Shown: positions 30,351 to 38,112 of the stretch, piece after piece
Layout of the letters: each line of letters starts with the position of its first letter
Numbering within the stretch: position 1 is the first letter of the stretch
Assembly: GCF_011320095.1 (NCBI RefSeq)
Contig: NZ_JAANOY010000020.1
Coordinates: 1 to 38,112 of the forward strand
Direction of reading: 5' to 3'
From: Cognatiluteimonas telluris
GTDB taxonomy: Bacteria > Pseudomonadota > Gammaproteobacteria > Xanthomonadales > Xanthomonadaceae
Length of the DNA: 38,112 nt
Program-made: the position numbers and the translations under genes
Notes under the pieces: generated by a model
Seen by the model: the letters and a program-made list of their open reading frames with translations, nothing else
Databases searched by the model: none
Told to the model about the DNA's origin: nothing

Positions 30351-30407
30351 GGGGCTGTGCTCCTGGCGCCGGCGTTGCCGCCGGCGATGACCTGTCCGCG
30401 TGGCGAC

Positions 30408-32016
<1,609 letters not shown>

Positions 32017-32103
32017 GCGCAAACTCGTCAGCTGTGGAATTCAGGCGGGGCGCCCGGGACACGTTGTCGCCAACGTCCCCAATCGGCCCTGCGAAGCCGC
32101 AAA

Positions 32104-32132
32104 AGTATAGCGGGGGGCCTTTTGCGCGGCAA
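32104..32132 (-). promoter_or_regulatory. Candidate sigma-70 promoter of the atp operon
   Basis: On the minus strand TTGCCG (32132-32127) and TATACT (32109-32104) are 17 bp apart. Transcription would start near 32097, about 80 nt before atpI. The spacing is ideal and the -10 is good. No other promoter-like sequence is visible in the gap. Confidence 0.6.
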
Positions 32133-32259
32133 CCTCCCCGGCGCACGAATCCGCCCTGCGCGGCCGCGCCCCGCGCCCCGGATTCATGCAACTTTTCGTG
32201 AGGGCGGCCGGTCAGTTCTGCCGTGGCCTGCCCTTCCTCGTCGGTCCAGCAGGCCCACA

Positions 32260-32284
32260 GAAGCCCCGGCCATGCCGGGGCTTC
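32260..32284 (-). terminator. Terminator hairpin after lpdA
   Basis: GAAGCCCCGGC (32260-32270), loop CAT and GCCGGGGCTTC (32274-32284) form a perfect 11-bp stem 64 bp after the lpdA stop. A run of AAAAG precedes it and TTCTGT follows on the minus strand. On the plus strand the T-rich GCTTTT follows, so it could act in both directions, but the only transcript reaching it is from lpdA. Confidence 0.7.
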
Positions 32285-32347
32285 GCTTTTCGGGTGCTTG
32301 CCACGGCGGGTTTCAGGCACCCGGCAGGGTCGCCGCGCCTGGTTGCA

Positions 32348-34225
32348 TCAGGAGCCGGCGGACGGCTTCCTGGGCAGGTAGAGGTCGGTGATCGTGCCTT
32401 CGAACACCTCCGCCGCCATCCCCACCGATTCGCTCAGGGTCGGATGCGGGTGGATGGTGTGGCCGATGTCGGTCGCCTCGCAGCCCATCTCGATCGCCAG
32501 CGCCAGCTCGGCGATCAGGTCGCCCGCGTGCACGCCGACGATGCCGGCACCGACGATGCGATGCGTGGCTTCATCGAAGATGAGCTTGGTGAAGCCTTCC
32601 GTGCGGCCGATGCCGATCGCGCGTCCGCTCGCCGCCCACGGGAACTTGCCCACGCCGACCGCCAGGCCCTTGGCCTTGGCCTCGGTTTCGGTCACGCCGA
32701 CCCAGGCGATTTCCGGATCGGTGTAGGCGACCGACGGGATGACGCGCGCGACCCACTGCGGCGCCTTGTCCGCATCGCCCGACCAGGCGGCGGCTTCGGC
32801 CGCCAGGCGGCCTTCGTGGGTCGCCTTGTGCGCGAGCATCGGCTGCCCGACGAGGTCGCCGATGGCGAAGATGTGCGGCACGTTGCTGCGCATCTGCCGG
32901 TCGACCTCGATGAAGCCACGTGCGCCGACCGCGATGCCAGCCTTGTCGGCGTCGAGCTTGCCGCCGTTGGGCGTGCGACCGACCGCGACGAGGACGCGAT
33001 CGAACACGTTTGACCTGGGCACGTTCGCGCCATCGAAGGTGCAGGTGATGCCGGCCTTGCCCGCCTTCGCCTCCACGACCCTGGTCTGCAGGTGCACCCC
33101 GAGGCCCTGCTTCTTCAGCCGATCGGCGAGCGGTTTCACCAGGTCCGGATCCGCGCCGGGCATCAATTGCCCGGCAAGCTCGACCACCGTGACCTCGCTG
33201 CCCAGGCCGCGATACACCGTGGCCATTTCCAGCCCGATGATGCCGCCGCCGACGACGAGCAGCCGCTTCGGAATCTCTGCGAGGTCGAGCGCGTCGGTCG
33301 AATCCATCACCCGCGGGTCGTCCCACGGGAAACCCGGCAACTTCATCGCCTGCGAACCGGCGGCGATGATGCATTGCGCGAAGCGCAGCAGCTGCGTGCC
33401 GCCCTCGCCTTCGATTTCCAGTTCGTTGGGCGACAGGAAGCGCGCGCTGCCGGTGACCACGCGCACCTTGCGCTGCCTGGCCATCGTCGCCAGTCCCTTG
33501 GTCAGCTGGCCGACGACCTTGTCCTTGAACGCGCGCAGTTTGTCGAGCGTGATTTTCGGCGCCCCGAAATCGATGCCGTAGTCGCTGGCATGCGCGGCTT
33601 CGTCGATCACCGCCGCCGCGTGCAGCAGCGCCTTGGACGGAATGCAGCCGACGTTGAGGCAGACGCCGCCGAGTTGCGCGTAACGCTCGACCAGCACGAC
33701 ATCCATGCCCAGGTCGGCGGCGCGGAAGGCGGCGGTGTAGCCGCCGGGACCGGCGCCGATCACGACCAGCGCGCAGTCGATGTCGGCCTTGCGGCCGGTG
33801 GCGGCGCTGGCCTGCGGCGCCTCTGGCCCCTTCCCCTGCGCAGCGGGGGAAGGCCGGGATGGGGGCGCGTTTGATCCGCTTGGTTGCGGACTTCCGCCAT
33901 CCCGCTTGCGTCCGTCCAGACCTTCCCCCGCCGGGGCGGGGGAAGGAGCAGGGCCCGCGGCAGCGGGAGCAGGCGCAGGTTCGGCGGCGCTCGATTCGAC
34001 CACCGCCACCACGCTGCCTTCCGACAACGTGTCGCCGACTTTCACCTTCAGTTCCTTCACGACGCCGGCGACGCTCGACGGCACTTCCATCGTCGCCTTG
34101 TCCGATTCCAGCGTCACCAGCCCCTGGTCGACCTGGATCGTGTCGCCCACCGCGACCAGCACCTCGATCACGGGGACGTCGTCGTAACCGCCGATATCGG
34201 GAACCTTGACTTCGATCGTCGTCAT
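32348..34225 (-). CDS. lpdA: Dihydrolipoyl dehydrogenase (E3) with N-terminal lipoyl domain
   Basis: A 625-residue flavoenzyme that reoxidises dihydrolipoamide of the pyruvate dehydrogenase complex using NAD+. Residues 1-78 are a lipoyl domain with the lipoylated Lys43 in [11 protein letters not shown] Pro/Ala-rich linker (about 80-147) follows. The E3 body has the FAD dinucleotide-binding motif [20 protein letters not shown], the redox disulfide [14 protein letters not shown], the NAD motif [15 protein letters not shown] and [16 protein letters not shown], ending in the dimer domain HPHPTLSE with the catalytic His-Glu. Part of the linker (about residues 94-133) is encoded by a dispersed palindromic element that stays in frame. 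Lipoyl-E3 fusions are normal in Neisseria and Xanthomonadaceae. It follows the E2 gene after 164 bp. Confidence 0.97.
   Translation of the reverse strand: MTTIEVKVPDIGGYDDVPVIEVLVAVGDTIQVDQGLVTLESDKATMEVPSSVAGVVKELKVKVGDTLSEGSVVAVVESSAAEPAPAPAAAGPAPSPAPAGEGLDGRKRDGGSPQPSGSNAPPSRPSPAAQGKGPEAPQASAATGRKADIDCALVVIGAGPGGYTAAFRAADLGMDVVLVERYAQLGGVCLNVGCIPSKALLHAAAVIDEAAHASDYGIDFGAPKITLDKLRAFKDKVVGQLTKGLATMARQRKVRVVTGSARFLSPNELEIEGEGGTQLLRFAQCIIAAGSQAMKLPGFPWDDPRVMDSTDALDLAEIPKRLLVVGGGIIGLEMATVYRGLGSEVTVVELAGQLMPGADPDLVKPLADRLKKQGLGVHLQTRVVEAKAGKAGITCTFDGANVPRSNVFDRVLVAVGRTPNGGKLDADKAGIAVGARGFIEVDRQMRSNVPHIFAIGDLVGQPMLAHKATHEGRLAAEAAAWSGDADKAPQWVARVIPSVAYTDPEIAWVGVTETEAKAKGLAVGVGKFPWAASGRAIGIGRTEGFTKLIFDEATHRIVGAGIVGVHAGDLIAELALAIEMGCEATDIGHTIHPHPTLSESVGMAAEVFEGTITDLYLPRKPSAGS
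33829..33946. repeat. Palindromic repeat element inside the lpdA linker
   Basis: CCTTCCCC...GGGGGAAGG (33829-33853) and the 26-bp perfect palindrome CCTTCCCCCGCC-GG-GGCGGGGGAAGG (33921-33946) bound a 118-bp segment. Similar C/G palindromes are intergenic elsewhere in this window (25177-25214). Here the element is translated in frame as [18 protein letters not shown]... and ends near [11 protein letters not shown], without stop codons. Confidence 0.8.
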
Positions 34226-34239
34226 TGCGATGTCCGTTG

Positions 34240-34257
34240 GGCGGGCTTCAATCCGCC
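34240..34257. repeat. Short palindrome (family C) between aceF and lpdA
   Basis: GGCGGGCTTCAATCCGCC, preceded by GTTG, has imperfect arms like 13731-13748 and 29290-29307. It lies in the 164-bp gap between E2 and E3, close to the lpdA start. The rest of the gap shows no gene. Confidence 0.55.
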
Positions 34258-34389
34258 GTTGTCATGGCCGAATGCCACAGGGAGGCCGATGGCAGTCGCA
34301 TTGCCTCGTTCGATCATCGCCGGACGCGGCCGGCAACCGCCATGTCCGATCGCGCCGGGGGCAGGTTGCGCATCGCGCCGACCACGGCG

Positions 34390-35805
34390 CTACAACAGCA
34401 CCCGCCGCATGTCGCCGAGCAGCTGCGCCAGGTAGGCGGTAAAGCGCGCGGCGGCGGCGCCGTCGATCACGCGGTGGTCGTAGGACAGCGACAGCGGCAG
34501 CAGCAGGCGCGGCTGGAACTGCGTGCCATCCCACACCGGCTTCATCGCCGCCTTCGACACGCCGAGGATGGCGACTTCCGGCGCGTTGACGATCGGGGTG
34601 AACGACGTGCCGCCGATGCCGCCGAGCGAACTGATCGAGAAACAACCGCCCTGCATGTCGGCCGGTCCAAGCTTGCCGTCGCGCGCCTTGGCGGCGAGCT
34701 CGCCCATTTCGCCGGCGATCTGCATCACGCCCTTGCGGTCGCAGTCGCGCACGACCGGTACCACCAGCCCGTTGGGCGTGTCGGCGGCGAAGCCGATGTG
34801 GAAGTAGTGCTTGAGCGTGAGTTGCCCGCCGCTGGCGTCGAGCGAGGAATTGAAGGTCGGATACTTCTGCAAGGCGGCAACGCTGGCCTTGATCAGGAAC
34901 GCCAGCATGGTCAGCCTGGCGGCGTCCTTGCGCTTTTCGTTTTCCCTGTTCAATGCCACCCGCAACGCTTCGAGTTCGGTGATGTCGGCATCGTCATGCT
35001 GGGTGACGTGCGGGATCATGGCCCAGTTGCGCGCGAGGTTGGCGCCGGAAATCTTCTGGATGCGGGTGAGTTCGCGCGTTTCGGTCGGACCGAACTTGCC
35101 GAAGTCGACCTTCGGCCACGGCAGCAGCGACAGGCCGTTGCCGCCACCGGCCGGCGCATGCGCCACGTCGCCAGCCAGCGCGCCCTTGACGAACTGCTGC
35201 ACGTCCTGGCGGGTGATGCGGCCGCCGTGTTCGGAACCGGTGACGCGCTCGAGGTCGACGCCCAGTTCGCGCGCGAACAGTCGCACCGCGGGACTCGCGT
35301 ACGGCACCTTCCCCGGCAGCACGGCATCGGCACCGAAGCGCTCGGGCGCCTGCAGCGTGGCGGCGGCGCCAGCGAGCACCGCGCTCTTCTCGATCGATGC
35401 CTGGGCAATGTTGTCCGGCCGCGCGGGCACGCCCGTCGGATCCACCCTGGTGCCGGTTTCCGCAGCACGGGTGCGCTCGGCCGGCGGCAGTGGCTCGGCT
35501 CGCAGGTCCGCGGGCGGCGCGGCGGGCGCGCTGCCTGACGGCGGCGTGGCGGCGGCCTCGGCACCGGCGGCTTCGATCAATGCCACCACGTGGCCTTCCG
35601 ACACCTTGTCGCCGACCTTGATCTTCAGTTCGCGCACGACGCCTGCGAACGGCGCCGGCACTTCCATCGTCGCCTTGTCCGACTCCAGGGTCGCCAGGCC
35701 CTGGTCGATGGCGACGGTGTCGCCGACCGCGACCAGCACCTCGATCACCGGGACGTCGTCGTAACCGCCGATGTCCGGGACGCGTGCTTCCTTGAGTTCG
35801 GCCAT
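34390..35805 (-). CDS. aceF: Pyruvate dehydrogenase E2, dihydrolipoyllysine acetyltransferase
   Basis: The 471-residue core of the pyruvate dehydrogenase complex, transferring acetyl from lipoyl to CoA. Residues 1-77 are a single lipoyl domain (Lys44 in [10 protein letters not shown]). A Pro/Ala linker follows, then the E1/E3-binding domain (about 168-207, YASPAVRLFARELGVDLERVTGSEHGGRITRQDV). The catalytic domain has TMLAFLIKASVAALQKYPTFNSSL, the GGIGGTSFTPIVNAPEVAILGVS block and the active-site DHRVIDG. E. coli AceF has three lipoyl domains; one is common in other bacteria. GGAGAG stands 5 nt before the chosen ATG. E1 (aceE) is not in the window on either side. Confidence 0.96.
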   Translation of the reverse strand: MAELKEARVPDIGGYDDVPVIEVLVAVGDTVAIDQGLATLESDKATMEVPAPFAGVVRELKIKVGDKVSEGHVVALIEAAGAEAAATPPSGSAPAAPPADLRAEPLPPAERTRAAETGTRVDPTGVPARPDNIAQASIEKSAVLAGAAATLQAPERFGADAVLPGKVPYASPAVRLFARELGVDLERVTGSEHGGRITRQDVQQFVKGALAGDVAHAPAGGGNGLSLLPWPKVDFGKFGPTETRELTRIQKISGANLARNWAMIPHVTQHDDADITELEALRVALNRENEKRKDAARLTMLAFLIKASVAALQKYPTFNSSLDASGGQLTLKHYFHIGFAADTPNGLVVPVVRDCDRKGVMQIAGEMGELAAKARDGKLGPADMQGGCFSISSLGGIGGTSFTPIVNAPEVAILGVSKAAMKPVWDGTQFQPRLLLPLSLSYDHRVIDGAAAARFTAYLAQLLGDMRRVLL

Positions 35806-35833
35806 GCGGCTCTCCGCCGATCGGGGGATGGCT

Positions 35834-35862
35834 ATTGTGGCCGTGTCGGCCGCCAGCGCCAA
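35834..35862 (-). promoter_or_regulatory. Candidate sigma-70 promoter of aceF-lpdA
   Basis: On the minus strand TTGGCG (35862-35857) and CACAAT (35839-35834) have a 17-bp spacer, predicting a start near 35827, about 22 nt before the aceF ATG. Each hexamer matches four of six consensus bases. It is supported mainly by spacing and position. Confidence 0.45.
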
Positions 35863-35908
35863 CCGCGGCACGCCCGGGGACGCGGCACGATCGGCTTCCC
35901 GCATGAAA

Positions 35909-35930
35909 ACGGGCGCCCGCAGGCGCCCGT
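35909..35930 (-). terminator. Intrinsic terminator after the EF-hand gene
   Basis: ACGGGCGCC (35909-35917) and GGCGCCCGT (35922-35930) form a 9-bp stem with loop CGCA, 21 bp past the stop. On the minus strand TTTTC follows. It separates the EF-hand gene from the E2 promoter. Confidence 0.8.
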
Positions 35931-35951
35931 TCTCAACGCAGGCAAGCTGGG

Positions 35952-36503
35952 TTACGGGGTCTTGGTGTCGTCGTCCGGGTCCTGGTCATCCTGCGTGGTG
36001 TCGCTGCTGCTGTTGGTCGTGTCGCTGCTGCTGTCGGCGTTGGTCGTGGCGCTGGTGTCGCTGCTGCCGCTCTCGTAGTTGGAGTCGTCGGCGTTGCCGT
36101 AGGTGGTGCCGGAGGCGTTGCTGCCCATCGCGCCGCTGCTGCTGGTGCCGGCCGTCGCCGTCCCTGAAGCCCCGAGTTCGGTCTTGCTGACATAGCCGTT
36201 GTGGTCGGCATCCAGCGCCGCGAAGTGGGCCTTGAAGCTGGCATCGGCGCGTGCCTCGGCGAGCGTCACGTTGCCGTCGTGGTTGGTGTCCAGGTTGTTG
36301 AAGGTCAGGATCGATGCTTCGCTGTCGACCGGCGTCATCGCCGGGGCGCCCGTCCCCTGGACGGTGGAGGTGGGTGCGCCAACCTGGGTATTGCTGTCCT
36401 GCGCGCCCGAGGTGGTGGTGGACTGGGACTGCGCCAGTGCCAGCGGCGACAGCAGCGCGGTGGCCAAGGCGATCGCCAATGTGTTGATCATGCGAGCTTG
36501 CAT
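35952..36503 (-). CDS. Exported EF-hand protein with acidic Ser/Thr/Asp tail
   Basis: A 183-residue secreted calcium-binding protein of unknown role. A signal peptide (MQARMINTLAIALATALLSPLALAQ) ends near residue 25. A Gln/Ser/Thr-rich stretch follows, then two complete 12-residue EF loops, DTNHDGNVTLAE (72-83) and DADHNGYVSKTE (98-109). The remainder (about 110-183) is low-complexity Gly/Ser/Thr, then Asp-rich (DDQDPDDDTKTP). GGAG stands 8 nt before the ATG; a TTG eight codons upstream is not preferred. Similar EF-hand proteins are common in Xanthomonadaceae. It has its own terminator and so is probably monocistronic. Confidence 0.88.
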   Translation of the reverse strand: MQARMINTLAIALATALLSPLALAQSQSTTTSGAQDSNTQVGAPTSTVQGTGAPAMTPVDSEASILTFNNLDTNHDGNVTLAEARADASFKAHFAALDADHNGYVSKTELGASGTATAGTSSSGAMGSNASGTTYGNADDSNYESGSSDTSATTNADSSSDTTNSSSDTTQDDQDPDDDTKTP

Positions 36504-36711
36504 CGTGGTCTCTCCGGAAGTGGTCAAGGGAAACTCCTGGCGCGCGGCTCGGAGTCCGGCGACCTTGGACCACGGGAGGGAAATGCCGCGTGAGGCAGAC
36601 CGTAGGAATTCGTAAGCGCAGCGTGAGCGCTTCGCATCGAAGCAGCACGACGCGGCGTGTCACGACGCCCGCTCTCGTGCACCGATCGCCGCGTTGCGTG
36701 CGTGGCCGCGT

Positions 36712-37209
36712 TCAGGCCGCTATGCGCATCCGCCACGCCAGGCCCGCGGCATTGACCAGGTAGAACGCAACCAGCGTGGAAGCAAAGGCAAGGGTCAGTG
36801 CACCGCCCTGCTGCGTGGTGACCGCCGCGCTCGCGGTGAACGCGCCGCGTTGCCAGCGCCAGGCCAGGCGCGCCACCAGCAGCAGCGACAGTGCGCCGCC
36901 GATCCACGGATTGGGCGTGTACCAGTGCTGGTCGCCCCCGAATTCGATCCGGGTATGGCGAAGCCCGACCGCACCGAGCAGCGCGCCGACCACGAGCCCG
37001 GCCGCGACCGCGAGCGTCCCGTGCGCCGTCATCGCACCGGCGACGACGATCGCGACGACGAGCAGCGCCAGCAGCGCGATCCGCAACCAGGTGCGCGTGG
37101 GTTGCCAGCGCTGGCGCCCGAACTGGCGGCGGATGCGGCGGTAGTACAACCAGCCGATGGCGGCGGTCGCGAACACCGGCGTCAGCGATGGCAAGGTGGC
37201 TACGGACAT
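36712..37209 (-). CDS. Multi-pass membrane protein, DUF1453/CcdC-like
   Basis: 165 residues with about four to five hydrophobic helices (about 5-22, 42-60, 65-82, 102-118, 138-158). The block GLRHTRIEFGGDQHWYTPNPWIGG between helices 3 and 4 and the basic YYRRIRRQFGRQRW after helix 1 resemble the DUF1453/CcdC-like family, whose function is not established. A possible ribosome site (GGGGAG) precedes the ATG. The 208 bp downstream (36504-36711) hold only the leader of the EF-hand gene. I am fairly sure it is a gene, less sure of the family name. Confidence 0.75.
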   Translation of the reverse strand: MSVATLPSLTPVFATAAIGWLYYRRIRRQFGRQRWQPTRTWLRIALLALLVVAIVVAGAMTAHGTLAVAAGLVVGALLGAVGLRHTRIEFGGDQHWYTPNPWIGGALSLLLVARLAWRWQRGAFTASAAVTTQQGGALTLAFASTLVAFYLVNAAGLAWRMRIAA

Positions 37210-37320
37210 GCGACTTACTCCCCTGGGCAGGAGCGCAGCTTAGCCATGCCGTCGCGTGAGGCCAACTCCGGCCGCGGCGGTATCGCACCGCGGCAACCGC
37301 GCATGTGCGCGGCAGGATGC

Positions 37321-37920
37321 TCAGGTCCGCAGGCGCTCGTCGATGGTCAACGGGCGCAGTGCGAGCAGCTGCAGTCCGGCGAAGCCTGCGTGCCCGGGGT
37401 TGATCAGCACGTTGCATTCATCGCGGCAGATCGCGCTGGGCACGCGCATCGCCAGCGAGCGCCCGGATTCCAGCCATGCCTTGCCGACCTGCTGCACTTC
37501 CGGCCGATAGGGCAGCTTGCACCACGTCGATGGCTCGTTGATCTCCGAGACCACCGATTCGGCCCTGATCGCGCCCACCGCCAGCAGCAGGTCCTTGGGC
37601 GTGCGCCCTTCCAGATGGACCAGGAATTCGAGGATCGCCGTGGCCGGCGACAGCGACGCATAGACGCAGGCCGTACCGGCAGGTGTCCAGCGCGCGCCGG
37701 TATCGGTGGCGGCGAACGGCTCGGCCGCCTGCTTGGGTTCGATGACGCGGTAGATGCGCAGCTCGCCGGATTCATCGGTGGAGATGAACGCGGACGAGGG
37801 TGTCGCCATCACCGGCGACGTCTGCGAAGGCGGATCGCTGGCCGGGAACGAATCGGCCAGCGCCTTGTCCAGCGAACCGGGCTCCAGACGCTCCCGGGAC
37901 GGCGGATCCTGGCTGGGCAT
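37321..37920 (-). CDS. RES-domain protein with N-terminal SFPASDPP segment
   Basis: 199 residues. The first 45 are a disordered-looking leader with LDKALADSFPASDPPSQ (18-33). Residues about 53-192 are a RES domain: RIYRV (Arg55, Arg58), GARW (Arg77), VYASLSPATAILEFLVHLE (Tyr87, Glu98), then RVPSAICRDECNVLINPGH (Ser162, Asn170). RES proteins of toxin-antitoxin systems destroy NAD+ and are normally paired with an upstream Xre/MbcA-type antitoxin. The residues used in that chemistry look present. No antitoxin gene is visible: the next gene downstream is a membrane protein, and the 192 bp upstream to the window edge show no convincing gene. CAGGAG precedes the ATG by 6 nt; an ATG at residue 38 would remove the leader. 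Confidence 0.85.
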   Translation of the reverse strand: MPSQDPPSRERLEPGSLDKALADSFPASDPPSQTSPVMATPSSAFISTDESGELRIYRVIEPKQAAEPFAATDTGARWTPAGTACVYASLSPATAILEFLVHLEGRTPKDLLLAVGAIRAESVVSEINEPSTWCKLPYRPEVQQVGKAWLESGRSLAMRVPSAICRDECNVLINPGHAGFAGLQLLALRPLTIDERLRT

Positions 37921-38112
37921 GTACGGCTCCTGGTGCGTGACTTGGCGACGTCCAGCTTGCGGGCGCAGGCGTTTCCGCGTCGTGAGCGGCGGGCCTCCGC
38001 CGGGGTGTCGCGATCGCCGTTACCGCCGCGCCCACGCGGCATTGCGCCGGCGCCAACGCACGGCACCGTCGCGTGCCGCTCGCAGCGAGCGGGCGCGCCC
38101 ACGGCCCCGCGG
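37921..38112. other. Window end, no gene recognised
   Basis: GC-rich DNA upstream of the RES gene. Open frames here are Arg-rich and overlap on both strands with no ribosome site, so none is called. The promoter of the RES gene should lie here, but no clear hexamers were found. Confidence 0.5.

Larger units (their letters stand above)
32017..32347. other. Intergenic region between the atp operon and lpdA
   Basis: About 330 bp without a gene. It holds the candidate atp promoter (32104-32132), a G/C-rich untranslated leader of about 80 nt, and a strong hairpin (32260-32284) at the end of the E2-E3 transcript. Both flanking operons run on the minus strand. No convincing small gene was seen in the remaining bases. 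Confidence 0.7.

Noticed and set aside
33812-33955. Frameshift or assembly artefact in the lpdA linker
   Set aside because: The frame is continuous from the lipoyl domain into the FAD motif without a stop, so the odd sequence is an in-frame repeat, not a break.
36776-37144. Plus-strand open frame opposite the DUF1453-like gene
   Set aside because: No ribosome site or domain; the minus-strand frame has clear membrane helices.

Overview
The window is high-GC DNA in which almost every base lies in a gene or a short palindromic repeat. Gene content, BtuB under a cobalamin riboswitch, a complete atpIBEFHAGDC cluster, an E3 subunit with its own lipoyl domain, and the dispersed palindromes (AGCGGCTTCAGCCGCGAG and relatives) point to a gammaproteobacterium of the Xanthomonadaceae/Lysobacteraceae (Lysobacter, Luteimonas or a close relative). 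This is inferred from recognised families, not from a database search. No rRNA, tRNA, CRISPR array, phage or insertion-sequence transposase was seen.

Layout. 1-4445: RND efflux pump (adaptor then inner-membrane transporter, minus strand). 4583-6264: bioD (minus), then free methionine-R-sulfoxide reductase and a TfoX C-terminal-domain protein (plus, overlapping). 6303-8554: promoter, B12 riboswitch and btuB. 8737-11138: an unknown 156-aa protein and glmS (minus). 11195-19602: an eight-gene plus-strand operon behind a sigma-54 promoter and tandem palindromes. It encodes an HlyD-type adaptor, a 74-aa unknown peptide, an ABC ATPase, two MacB/FtsX-type permeases, an exported PDZ protein with a polyproline tail, an NtrC-type response regulator and a histidine kinase with almost no periplasmic loop. 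19628-23838 (minus): a cysteine-synthase-family enzyme, an AhpD-like protein, an 87-aa SFPASDPP protein, lipA and glmU. 24119-24505: a GtrA-family membrane protein. 24731-32016 (minus): the full F1Fo ATP synthase operon, with a different palindromic repeat in each of four consecutive gene gaps. 32348-35805 (minus): E3 and E2 of the pyruvate dehydrogenase complex. 35952-37920 (minus): a secreted EF-hand protein, a small membrane protein and a RES-domain protein fused to an N-terminal SFPASDPP segment.

The locus most likely to be an undescribed system is 11195-19602. Its regulator and kinase are the last two genes of the operon, and the promoter has exactly the architecture such a regulator needs: phased dyads near -75 and -96 and a GG-N10-GC sigma-54 element. 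The predicted circuit is a self-contained, autoregulated envelope ABC module. The kinase has two membrane helices and a very short loop, so it may sense through the membrane or through the transporter, as Bce-type modules do in Firmicutes. The small peptide gene between adaptor and ATPase, followed by a strong hairpin, could encode a substrate, a signal or a small subunit.

Second-tier points of interest are the orphan RES protein with its SFPASDPP extension (and a second SFPASDPP protein 16 kb away), a palindromic repeat element translated in frame as the interdomain linker of E3, and the repeat-laden ATP synthase operon.
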